This document shows, piece after piece, positions 27,925 to 36,652 of a stretch of 53,330 nucleotides of DNA. A program made the position numbers and the translations under genes. The DNA comes from an uncultured Flavobacteriaceae bacterium (lineage in GTDB: Bacteria; Bacteroidota; Bacteroidia; Flavobacteriales; Flavobacteriaceae). Every line of letters starts with the position of its first letter. Within the stretch, counting starts at the first letter, position 1. The notes beneath the pieces are model-generated. The model saw nothing but the letters and a program-made list of their open reading frames with translations, made no database searches and was not told the DNA's origin. The stretch is from contig CAKZOR010000132.1 of assembly GCA_937136755.1 (NCBI GenBank), positions 1 to 53,330 on the forward strand, given 5' to 3'.

Positions 27925-29481
27925 ATGTACTCTTTTTTAAAGCTTTATGTATACCCCCTATCATTCCTGTTAATTATAGGATTGTTTTACTGGAGTTTTG
28001 GCTATGATTTGGACAGGACAGACTCGGTAAAACTCCTTGGTTTAGCCGCTGCACTTTTTGCCTTATCATACCAAGTATTAAGCAGCACCACTGCACATTT
28101 CACCTCTAAAGGAAACACACTTATTTTTCGCATGCTTTTAGTGGCTGGGATTGTATACCGCTTATTACTATTTGCTGGAACACCTGAACTATCTCAAGAT
28201 TTTTATAGGTATATCTGGGATGGGCATTTACTCATCCATCAAATAAACCCCTACATTCACCTCCCAAAAGACATTCTTAGCACTCTAGGCCATTTGGTGC
28301 CCAATGCCAGCTATCTCTTTGACAAAATGGGGGAATTGAGCCAAAAGCACTATTCCAATTACCCCCCTATTAGTCAGTATATCTATGGATTGGCCGCCTA
28401 TGTGGGCGGAGATTCTATTCCAAAGTCCATATTAGTTTTCAAAATAATTGTTCTATTGGCAGACCTTTGTATTGTCTGGTTGAGTAGCCGTATATTAGCC
28501 TTTCTAGGGCAGCCACAATGGAAAGTTTTTTATTACTTTTTAAATCCTTTAGTGATTATAGAACTCAGCGGCAATCTTCACCTGGAAGGGGTGATGATTG
28601 CCTTTTTTCTCGGAGGCATTTGGGCGCTCATAAAGCTTCAAAAGCACTCAAAACCTCGCTTAGAGCACATGGGCAGTGTAGCGGACACAAGTCCGTATAA
28701 GACTAAACACAAACAGCAGCAAGCAGTATGGCTTTTTCTTGGCGGATGCCTCATAGCGCTTTCCATCATGACCAAACTCATTTCCATCTTATTTCTCCCC
28801 TTTCTATTATTGCCTTTGGGACTTAAAAGAACCCTTGTTTTGGGCGGCTGGATAGGCATATGTACTGGGATTTTCTGGGGGCCTCTTTTAGAAGAGGGGT
28901 TTTGGAATTCTTATTTGGAAACCATAGGCCTGTGGTTTAATAACTTTGAATTTAATGCGTCCTTATACAATGTGGTCAAATCCATTGCCATGGAAAACGG
29001 ACACTCGGCCTACAGAAGCATTTTGACCTATGGAAAAATCTTGCCTTTTTTAATGATGGGGTTGGCTTTAGCTGTTTTTATATGGCAATGGAAAAAAATA
29101 GCTGGCCTAATAAATACTCCCCACTGTGCGTTTAGTGTGCGATTAAAAAATCTTGTAGATCTCCATTTTAAAGAATACCCAAGGGTAATGGAGATTTCCA
29201 TAAACAGTATGCTGTTCATGTTTACAGGGCATTTATTGGTTGCCACCACGGTACATCCTTGGTACCTTTGTTTTGGAGTGATACTCGCCATTTTTACCTC
29301 ATTAAAGTATGCCTACCTCTGGAGTGGAATGGTCTTTTTGAGTTATGTAACCTACTCAGATCCGAACTTTAAGGAAAATCTAGGGGTCATTGCCTTAGAA
29401 TACCTAATAGTATTTGGGTTTCTTTTCTATGAAATTGTTAAAATAAAACGCTTGAAAAGAGAATCTGTTAAAAATGTTTAG
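27925..29481 (+). CDS. Polytopic mannosyltransferase-like (GT-C) membrane protein
   Basis: 518 aa, multi-TM; SQDFYRYIWDGHLLIHQINPYIHLP and HPWYLCFGVIL are GT-C/MptA-PIG-M-like motifs. Confidence 0.78.
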   Translation: MYSFLKLYVYPLSFLLIIGLFYWSFGYDLDRTDSVKLLGLAAALFALSYQVLSSTTAHFTSKGNTLIFRMLLVAGIVYRLLLFAGTPELSQDFYRYIWDGHLLIHQINPYIHLPKDILSTLGHLVPNASYLFDKMGELSQKHYSNYPPISQYIYGLAAYVGGDSIPKSILVFKIIVLLADLCIVWLSSRILAFLGQPQWKVFYYFLNPLVIIELSGNLHLEGVMIAFFLGGIWALIKLQKHSKPRLEHMGSVADTSPYKTKHKQQQAVWLFLGGCLIALSIMTKLISILFLPFLLLPLGLKRTLVLGGWIGICTGIFWGPLLEEGFWNSYLETIGLWFNNFEFNASLYNVVKSIAMENGHSAYRSILTYGKILPFLMMGLALAVFIWQWKKIAGLINTPHCAFSVRLKNLVDLHFKEYPRVMEISINSMLFMFTGHLLVATTVHPWYLCFGVILAIFTSLKYAYLWSGMVFLSYVTYSDPNFKENLGVIALEYLIVFGFLFYEIVKIKRLKRESVKNV

Positions 29482-29754
29482 TTTTTAAGTCAAAAGGACG
29501 TCTCAAAAGCAAACGTTTTTCTTTTTTACCTACATTTGGATCAGTGATTTACAGTACTACACATACAAATTCGAATCCAACGAGCACTTTATCTCTTGGT
29601 TTTACCGCGCCTTTTAACGAGGTAGCCATGAATAATGTAGTTCCTGCTCCTAGGCGCCGCCGCCCGTAAGGGTGTACTTCTTTCTGGAATTAGGTGTGTC
29701 CAATTCCCCCCTAGCGTGATCATTTATCCTTTTATTTATTTTTATTCATTGTCC

Positions 29755-30384
29755 ATGAAAATTATTGTGGCCCACGCATCTCATTTTAAGTATGCGTCTA
29801 TTATATGTGACACCATCGCAGCTTCTGCTTTGGTTCGCGGCACCGGAATTGCCAAGCGCAGTCCCGAATATATTCTGAGAAAACTCGAGAACGGCAACGC
29901 TATTATTGCGCTAGACGGAGAAATCTTTGCTGGTTTTTGCTATATAGAGGTCTGGGGGCATGAGAAATTTGTGGCCAATTCAGGTCTCATAGTACACCCT
30001 GACTATAGAAACCAAGGCTTGGCAAAAAAAATTAAAAAGGCAGTATTGGAGCTTTCTTTAAAAAAATTTCCTGAGGCCAAAATTTTTGGAATTACCACCG
30101 GACTTCCAGTAATGAAGATCAATTATGAGTTGGGCTACAAGCCAGTGACTTTCTCTGAACTCACCACCGATCCTGAATTTTGGAAAGGTTGCCAAACCTG
30201 TAAGAATTTTGACGTACTCACCAGGACAGATCAAAAAATGTGTTTGTGTACAGGCATGCTTTATGAGCATAAAACAAAAAAGAAGCCCTTGAACACCAAA
30301 GCCTTTCAACGTTTAAAAAGCATTAAAGAGCAGTTGTTTTTAAAGAAAAATAATACCAGTAGTGCACCTACTGACAAAAATTAA
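29755..30384 (+). CDS. GNAT-family N-acetyltransferase, arginine-operon type (ORF opens at 29716)
   Basis: GLIVHPDYRNQGLAKKIKKAVLELS acetyl-CoA loop; C-terminal Cys-rich GCQTCKNF...MCLCTGM; immediately upstream of argG. Confidence 0.86.
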   Translation: MKIIVAHASHFKYASIICDTIAASALVRGTGIAKRSPEYILRKLENGNAIIALDGEIFAGFCYIEVWGHEKFVANSGLIVHPDYRNQGLAKKIKKAVLELSLKKFPEAKIFGITTGLPVMKINYELGYKPVTFSELTTDPEFWKGCQTCKNFDVLTRTDQKMCLCTGMLYEHKTKKKPLNTKAFQRLKSIKEQLFLKKNNTSSAPTDKN

Positions 30385-30388
30385 AGAA

Positions 30389-31576
30389 ATGAAAAAATTA
30401 GTTTTAGCATACAGTGGCGGTTTAGATACCTCTTACTGCGCCAAATATTTAAGTGCAGACATGGGATTTGAAGTGCATGCAGTAACCGTAAATACAGGAG
30501 GTTTTAATACCACAGACCTCCAAGAGATGGAAGAAAAAGCGCATGCATTGGGAGCTCATACCTTTAAAGCCATTGACGGAGTGGAGATTTTCTATCAGAA
30601 AGTTGTGAAATACCTCATCTTTGGAAATGTGTTAAAAAACAATACGTATCCGCTATCAGTAAGTGCAGAGAGGATTGTTCAAGCCTTAGAGCTCATTGCC
30701 TACGCAAAAGAAGTAGGCGCTAGTCACATAGCACATGGAAGTACAGGAGCAGGAAACGACCAAGTGCGTTTTGACCTTATTTTCTCTGTCTTAGCCCCTG
30801 AAATTACCATCATTACCCCTATAAGAGATTTACAACTCAGTAGAGAACAAGAAATAGACTACCTAAACAGCAAAGGCATCTCCTATTCCTGGGAAAAAGC
30901 TAAGTACTCTATTAATAAGGGACTTTGGGGCACTTCAGTTGGGGGAGTAGAAACTTTGGGGTCTAAAGATCCCTTGCCAGAAGCGGCTTACCCTTCTCCA
31001 TTAGTAGCAACAGCACCAAAAACTGTAGCCCTGCTTTTTGAGAGAGGCGAACTCATAGGTATAGATGGTGTGTTGGGAACGCCTGTGTCTCAAATTCAAA
31101 AACTAGAAAAAATAGCATCTGACTATGCCATTGGTAGAGACATACATGTAGGAGATACTATTATTGGAATAAAAGGGCGTGTAGGCTTTGAAGCTGCTGC
31201 TGCACTCATCATCATTAAAGCCCATGGACTACTTGAAAAACACTGCTTGAGCAAATGGCAGTTACACCAAAAAGACAGTCTATCTAGTCTTTATGGGATG
31301 CTGCTCCACGAGGGACAGTATTTAGATCCTGTGCTCAGAAATACAGAAGCGTTTTTAACAGACAGTCAAAAGACCGTCAATGGGACTGTATCTGTAAGCC
31401 TTTACCCCTATAGATTTACCCTAGATGGAATTGCTTCTGAAAACGACTTAATGGGAGCTGGTTTTGGCACCTATGGAGAAGAAAACAATGCTTGGTCTGC
31501 ACAAGACGCAAAAGGCTTTATTAAAGTTTTGTCTAATGCAGGACGTATTTACAAACATGTAAACGATGTTAAATAA
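30389..31576 (+). CDS. argG: Argininosuccinate synthase
   Basis: MKKLVLAYSGGLDTSYCAKYL, IAHGSTGAGNDQVRFD, VGGVETLGSKDPLPEAAYP. Confidence 0.95.
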   Translation: MKKLVLAYSGGLDTSYCAKYLSADMGFEVHAVTVNTGGFNTTDLQEMEEKAHALGAHTFKAIDGVEIFYQKVVKYLIFGNVLKNNTYPLSVSAERIVQALELIAYAKEVGASHIAHGSTGAGNDQVRFDLIFSVLAPEITIITPIRDLQLSREQEIDYLNSKGISYSWEKAKYSINKGLWGTSVGGVETLGSKDPLPEAAYPSPLVATAPKTVALLFERGELIGIDGVLGTPVSQIQKLEKIASDYAIGRDIHVGDTIIGIKGRVGFEAAAALIIIKAHGLLEKHCLSKWQLHQKDSLSSLYGMLLHEGQYLDPVLRNTEAFLTDSQKTVNGTVSVSLYPYRFTLDGIASENDLMGAGFGTYGEENNAWSAQDAKGFIKVLSNAGRIYKHVNDVK

Positions 31577-31674
31577 GACGCTCCTTATAAGGCAAAGGAG
31601 CTAATGTGACCTTACAAAAGGCATAAAAAGTGAATTGAAAATGACTTTCTAAGGGAGTCGAAAATTAAAAAAAT

Positions 31675-32673
31675 ATGATTCAAATTGGTATTATTGGCGG
31701 TTCAGGATATACAGGCGGTGAACTCATTAGGTTGCTCATACACCACCCAGCAGCAACCATAAACTTTGTATACAGCCGTACCAAAGCGGGTGCGCCCCTT
31801 TACAGCGCCCATGAAGATTTGTTGGGCACTACGAAGCTGTGTTTTACAGACCATGTGAATCCAAAGGTAGATCTGGTATTTTTATGCCTGGGTCACGGAC
31901 ATTCTAAAGATTTTTTAGAAAAAAATCCCTTTGCTGAGACCACCAAAATAATTGACCTGAGCACTGATTTTAGGGCCCAAGCCAATGCCTCATTTTTGGG
32001 CAAAACATTTGTTTATGGACTGCCAGAAAAAAACAAATCTGTCATTGAAAACGCTGCCTATATAGCCAACCCTGGATGTTTTGCCACTGCTTTGCAGTTG
32101 GCCCTTTTGCCGCTGGCAAAGGCCCAAAAATTGAGACATCCGGTGCACATAAACGGCACTACAGGAAGTACAGGCGCAGGGATAATTCCAGGAGACAGCA
32201 CCCACAATAGCTGGCGAAATAATAACCTGTCTTGGTACAAAGCCTTTAATCACCAACATTTGGGAGAGGTGAGAGAACAATTGTCATCTGAAGGAGCTGA
32301 CAATGGGGTGGCCACTAAGGCGGAATTACCTCCTTTTTATTTTATCCCCAATAGGGGCGCTTTTTCTAGAGGCATTTTTGCCACACTTTATACAGAGTAT
32401 GAGGGAGACATTGAATCTGCTAAAGCCCTTTACGAATCTTATTATCAAGGGGCGCCTTACACCCATCTCTCTGAATTCCCTATAGACCTTAAACAAGTCA
32501 CCAATACCAATCAGTGCCACTTACACCTTCACAAACACGAAGACCAGCTACTGATTACCGTGGCCATTGATAATTTATTAAAAGGGGCTAGCGGACAGGC
32601 TGTACAAAATATGAACCTCATTTTTGGATGGGAAGAAACGCTGGGCTTACAATTAAAAGCCAATCGGTTTTAA
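31675..32673 (+). CDS. argC: N-acetyl(succinyl)-gamma-glutamyl-phosphate reductase
   Basis: 332 aa; IGIIGGSGYTGGELIRLL, ANPGCFATALQLALLPL, GTTGSTGAG, NLLKGASGQAVQNMNLIFGW. Confidence 0.95.
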   Translation: MIQIGIIGGSGYTGGELIRLLIHHPAATINFVYSRTKAGAPLYSAHEDLLGTTKLCFTDHVNPKVDLVFLCLGHGHSKDFLEKNPFAETTKIIDLSTDFRAQANASFLGKTFVYGLPEKNKSVIENAAYIANPGCFATALQLALLPLAKAQKLRHPVHINGTTGSTGAGIIPGDSTHNSWRNNNLSWYKAFNHQHLGEVREQLSSEGADNGVATKAELPPFYFIPNRGAFSRGIFATLYTEYEGDIESAKALYESYYQGAPYTHLSEFPIDLKQVTNTNQCHLHLHKHEDQLLITVAIDNLLKGASGQAVQNMNLIFGWEETLGLQLKANRF

Positions 32674-32827
32674 CAATAATGCTGAGAGACTATACACAAA
32701 TAAGGTATGGTCACGCTATGGATGTGCTTTACATCCATTTTAAAGAGATTTAAATTAAAACAAATAGCTGTTATTCTTCCAAACACAAATTGCAAGTGAA
32801 ATGAAGAAAAAGCGAAAATAAAGAATT

Positions 32828-33628
32828 ATGAAAATAGGAATTATAGGCGCTGGAAATTTAGGCCAATCTATTGCCAAAGGAATTTTGCATTCAGACGGAG
32901 CCACCAGCATGTATTTATCTAAGAGAAATACAGCTTCTCTAGACGCATTTAAGAAATTTAATCAGGTCACAATCACTACTGAAAATGAGGCCCTGGTGAA
33001 ACATTCAGACATTCTAATTTTCGCGGTACAACCGGGACAATTCCAAGATATTTTAACGGAAATAAAAGAATTTCTCACAGAAAAACATGTGCTTATCTCT
33101 ACCATTACAGGCTTTTCTATCCAAAAGATAGAGGCGCTTATTGGTCACCAACACTTCATTGTGAGGGCCATGCCCAATACGGCCATTTCAGTAGGTGCGT
33201 CTATGACCTGTCTGTGTGCAAACGAAGCAGGAGCAAAGAGAATTGCCATTGCCAAAGCTATTTTTGACCGGATGGGAAAAACTATGACTATTCCAGAGAC
33301 AAAAATGCAGGCGGCCACCGTGATAGGCGCTAGTGGTATTGCCTTTTGGATGCGGCTCATCAGGGCCAATTCTCAGGGAGGGGTACAGCTGGGCTTTGAA
33401 GCACACGACGCCCTTGAAATGGTCGTTCAAACCGCCTTGGGCGCTGCCACTCTTTTACAGGAAAATCAAAGCCATCCGGAAGCAGAAATAGATCTGGTCA
33501 CCACCCCTCAGGGCTGCACCATTTCTGGTTTAAACGAGATGGAAAACTGCGGTTTGAGTGCTGCGTTTATTCAAGGAATACAAAAATCATTTGCTGCCAT
33601 TAGCAAAATAACACAAGACCAATTATGA
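32828..33628 (+). CDS. proC: Pyrroline-5-carboxylate reductase
   Basis: 266 aa; IGIIGAGNLGQSIAKGIL, FAVQPGQFQDIL, VRAMPNTAISVGASMTC, TTPQGCTISGLNEME. Confidence 0.94.
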   Translation: MKIGIIGAGNLGQSIAKGILHSDGATSMYLSKRNTASLDAFKKFNQVTITTENEALVKHSDILIFAVQPGQFQDILTEIKEFLTEKHVLISTITGFSIQKIEALIGHQHFIVRAMPNTAISVGASMTCLCANEAGAKRIAIAKAIFDRMGKTMTIPETKMQAATVIGASGIAFWMRLIRANSQGGVQLGFEAHDALEMVVQTALGAATLLQENQSHPEAEIDLVTTPQGCTISGLNEMENCGLSAAFIQGIQKSFAAISKITQDQL

Positions 33629-34797
33629 AACTCTTTGACGTATACCCTTTATATGACGTCACTCCTGTGAGTGCCAAAGGCTCCGTTTTAACCGATGTAA
33701 ATGGAACAGCATATATAGACCTATATGGCGGACATGCCGTAATTTCTATTGGCCATAGCCACCCCCATTATACCCAAGCCATAAAAGCACAGTTAGATAA
33801 AATAGCCTTTTATAGCAATGCGGTTCAAAATCCGACCCAAGAAGCCTATGCGCAAAAACTAGGGGCCTTGTCTGGACTGGAAGACTATCAATTATTTTTG
33901 TGCAACTCAGGTGCAGAAGCCAATGAAAACGCCCTCAAAATGGCTTCCTTTATCAGTGGTAAATCTAAGGTGGTGGCCTTTAAAAACAGTTTTCATGGCC
34001 GTACCTCAGCGGCAGTTGCTGTTACAGACAATCCAGCTATTCAAGCCCCCATTAACCAGGGGCACGAGGTTATTTTTGTGGCACTCAATGATGAAGACGG
34101 CCTAAAAGAAGCACTCTCTACAGGAGACGTCTGTGCCGTAATTATTGAATCCATCCAAGGGGTGGGTGGCTTAGACCAACCCACGACCCACTTTTTTAAA
34201 ACTATTGAAAGTCTTTGCCAAGTGCATGGTGCCCTACTCATTGCAGATGAAGTACAGTCAGGTTTTGGGAGGACTGGCTCATTTTTTGGATTTCAACAGC
34301 ATGAAATAACCCCTGATTTAGTGCCTATTGCCAAAGGAATGGGGAATGGTTTTCCTATTGGAGGAGTATTAATACACCCTAAACACAAGGGGGTTCACGG
34401 GCAGCTTGGCACTACTTTTGGCGGAAATCACTTGGCATGCAGTGCTGCTTTAGCGGTATTAGAAGTCATAGAAGAAGAAGGGCTTGTGAAAAAGGCCCAA
34501 GACATGGAGGCCTATGTGAAAGAACAAATGAAAACCTTCCCTGCTGAGATTTCCTTAAAAGGAAGGGGACTCATGTTGGGATTGGCCTTCCCTTTTGAGA
34601 TTGGTACACTGAGAAAAGAACTGTTGTATACGCACCGCATATTCACTGGAGCTGCTAAAGACAAGAAAGTCTTGAGAATTCTGCCCGCACTCAATATTAC
34701 AAAAGCACAAATAGCGCAATTTTTTTATGCCTTAAAAGAAATATTAAACACCCCGGAATTCCAATCTCACTTTAAGATATCACAAAACAAGTATTAA
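33625..34797 (+). CDS. argD: Acetyl(succinyl)ornithine aminotransferase, class III PLP enzyme
   Basis: 390 aa; YIDLYGGHAVISIGHSHP, LCNSGAEANENALKMA, LIADEVQSGFGRTGSFF, VPIAKGMGNGFPIGG. Confidence 0.93.
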   Translation: MKLFDVYPLYDVTPVSAKGSVLTDVNGTAYIDLYGGHAVISIGHSHPHYTQAIKAQLDKIAFYSNAVQNPTQEAYAQKLGALSGLEDYQLFLCNSGAEANENALKMASFISGKSKVVAFKNSFHGRTSAAVAVTDNPAIQAPINQGHEVIFVALNDEDGLKEALSTGDVCAVIIESIQGVGGLDQPTTHFFKTIESLCQVHGALLIADEVQSGFGRTGSFFGFQQHEITPDLVPIAKGMGNGFPIGGVLIHPKHKGVHGQLGTTFGGNHLACSAALAVLEVIEEEGLVKKAQDMEAYVKEQMKTFPAEISLKGRGLMLGLAFPFEIGTLRKELLYTHRIFTGAAKDKKVLRILPALNITKAQIAQFFYALKEILNTPEFQSHFKISQNKY

Positions 34798-34877
34798 GCA
34801 AACCTGAATTTCAATCTTACTTTAAATAACCACTTAACAAGTATTAAACAAAGCCGAAATTCAATCTTACTCTAAAC
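34751..34877 (+). repeat. Imperfect tandem repeat, 50-bp period, about 2.5 copies, overlapping the argD 3' end
   Basis: Copies begin at 34751, 34801 and 34851 (ccccgGAATTcCAATCtcACTttAA..., aacctGAATTTCAATCTTACTTTAA..., aagccGAAATTCAATCTTACTCTAA...). The first two share acAAGTATTAArCA. Confidence 0.85.
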
Positions 34878-34885
34878 AAGACCTT

Positions 34886-35857
34886 ATGAAGCATTTTTTA
34901 TCCCTTCAAGACATACCAGACTTTGACACAGCCATCTTAGAGGCCATTGCGCTAAAAAAAGATCCTTTATCTGACAAAAAACTGGGCAGAGATAAAACCT
35001 TGGGGCTCTTGTTTTTTAACGCCAGCCTAAGAACGAGAATAAGCACTCAAAAAGCAGCTAAAAATTTGGGCTTAGAGGTCATTGTAATGAATTTTTCACA
35101 AGAAGGTTGGCAATTGGAATACGAAGACGGAGCCGTCATGAATAGTGGAAAGGCAGAACATATTAAAGAAGCCGCTGGAGTATTATCTGGCTATTGCGAC
35201 CTGATTGGTGTCAGGGCATTTGCTGAATTACAAAGTTGTGAAGAAGACCAAAAAGAGAAAGTGCTTTTAGGCTTTGCCAAACATGCTAGCGTTCCTATCA
35301 TAAACTTAGAAAGTGCACTTGACCATCCCTTACAAGGGTTTGCAGACGCCATTACCATTACAGAAGAATTGGGAGAGCAAGTATTGCCTAGCCTAAAAAA
35401 AGAGGGCACTGCACCCAAAGTGGTATTGAGTTGGGCACCACACCCAAGGGCACTACCACATGCAGTAGCCAATAGTTTTATAGCTGCTATGAAGCGGCTC
35501 CATATAGATTTCAGTATTACCCATCCAAAAGGCTATGAGCTAGATCCCTTGATTACAGGAAACGCGCCCATTGAATACGACCAGGACAAAGCCTTAGCAG
35601 GAGCAGCGGTAGTGTATGTGAAAAACTGGAGTAGTTTTAAAGACTATGGAAAAGTGATGTGTGAAGACCCCTCATGGACCATCACTTCTGAGAAGATCGG
35701 GAATGCACAGTGCATGCACTGTTTACCAGTGAGAAGAAATGTAGTGATCGCAGACGCCGTTTTAGACTCAGACAAAAGTTTGGTGTTAGCACAGGCCAAC
35801 AATAGGACCTATGCGGCCCAGTGGGTACTTAAAGAATTACTAAAAACAACTCCTTAA
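34886..35857 (+). CDS. argF': N-acetyl-/N-succinylornithine carbamoyltransferase
   Basis: 323 aa; FFNASLRTRISTQKAAKNLG, LIGVRAFAELQ, HPLQGFADAITI, MHCLPVRRNVVI; the N-acylornithine branch of transcarbamylases. Confidence 0.92.
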   Translation: MKHFLSLQDIPDFDTAILEAIALKKDPLSDKKLGRDKTLGLLFFNASLRTRISTQKAAKNLGLEVIVMNFSQEGWQLEYEDGAVMNSGKAEHIKEAAGVLSGYCDLIGVRAFAELQSCEEDQKEKVLLGFAKHASVPIINLESALDHPLQGFADAITITEELGEQVLPSLKKEGTAPKVVLSWAPHPRALPHAVANSFIAAMKRLHIDFSITHPKGYELDPLITGNAPIEYDQDKALAGAAVVYVKNWSSFKDYGKVMCEDPSWTITSEKIGNAQCMHCLPVRRNVVIADAVLDSDKSLVLAQANNRTYAAQWVLKELLKTTP

Positions 35858-35866
35858 TTACACCCT

Positions 35867-36652
35867 ATGGAAGATCAAAAAAACACCCTATCAGTGGTTA
35901 AAATTGGCGGAGGCGTCATAGAAGACTCTACAGCACTAAAGTACTTTTGCAAGGCTTTTAGTCAAATATCTGGTCCTAAAATACTCGTTCATGGAGGGGG
36001 TAAATCTGCCACTGCCTTGGCAGAAAAATTAGAGGTTCCTACCAAAATGATCGAGGGTAGAAGGTGTACTCCAAAGGAAACTTTAGAAGTCATTACCATG
36101 GCCTATGCCGGAAGCGCCAACAAAACAATTGTCGCTCAATTACAGGCAGACCATTGTAATGCCTTGGGTCTTAGTGGGGCAGACGGCAACAGTATTAGCG
36201 CGGTAAAAAGAAACCCAAAGCCTATAGATTACGGATTTGTAGGAGACCAACTAAAGGTAAATACCTCCTTGATTGAAATGCTTTTGTCACATGGGATTTG
36301 CCCTGTTTTTTGCGCCATTACCCACGACGGTAACGGACAATTACTCAATACCAATGCAGATACCATCGCCGCAGAAATAGCCATAGCTATGACAGCGAAA
36401 TATGAAACACATCTGTGGTATTGCTTTGAGAAACCAGGCGTATTGGTGAGTGAAGCGCCCCTAGAAGTACTTCCTAACTTAAGCGCTAGTGAGATGAAAC
36501 CACTCATAGATCAAGAGATTATTCACTCAGGAATGATTCCTAAACTCACTAATGGATTTCATGCTTTAGCAAAAGGCGTCCATAAAATTGGGATTGGAAA
36601 TGAAGATATGTTGGCCAATAAAGGCCCTTTTACCTTATTAAAAAAGAATTAA
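35867..36652 (+). CDS. argB: Acetylglutamate (succinylglutamate) kinase
   Basis: 261 aa; VVKIGGGVIED, ILVHGGGKSATALAEKL, LSGADGNSISAVKRN, NTNADTIAAEIAIAM. Confidence 0.93.
   Translation: MEDQKNTLSVVKIGGGVIEDSTALKYFCKAFSQISGPKILVHGGGKSATALAEKLEVPTKMIEGRRCTPKETLEVITMAYAGSANKTIVAQLQADHCNALGLSGADGNSISAVKRNPKPIDYGFVGDQLKVNTSLIEMLLSHGICPVFCAITHDGNGQLLNTNADTIAAEIAIAMTAKYETHLWYCFEKPGVLVSEAPLEVLPNLSASEMKPLIDQEIIHSGMIPKLTNGFHALAKGVHKIGIGNEDMLANKGPFTLLKKN

Noticed and set aside
31990-32280. 96-aa minus-strand ORF, overlapped by another antisense frame
   Set aside because: Both frames are antisense to argC, whose motifs are clear.
35191-35472. 93-aa minus-strand ORF
   Set aside because: Antisense to argF'; spurious long frame in coding sequence.
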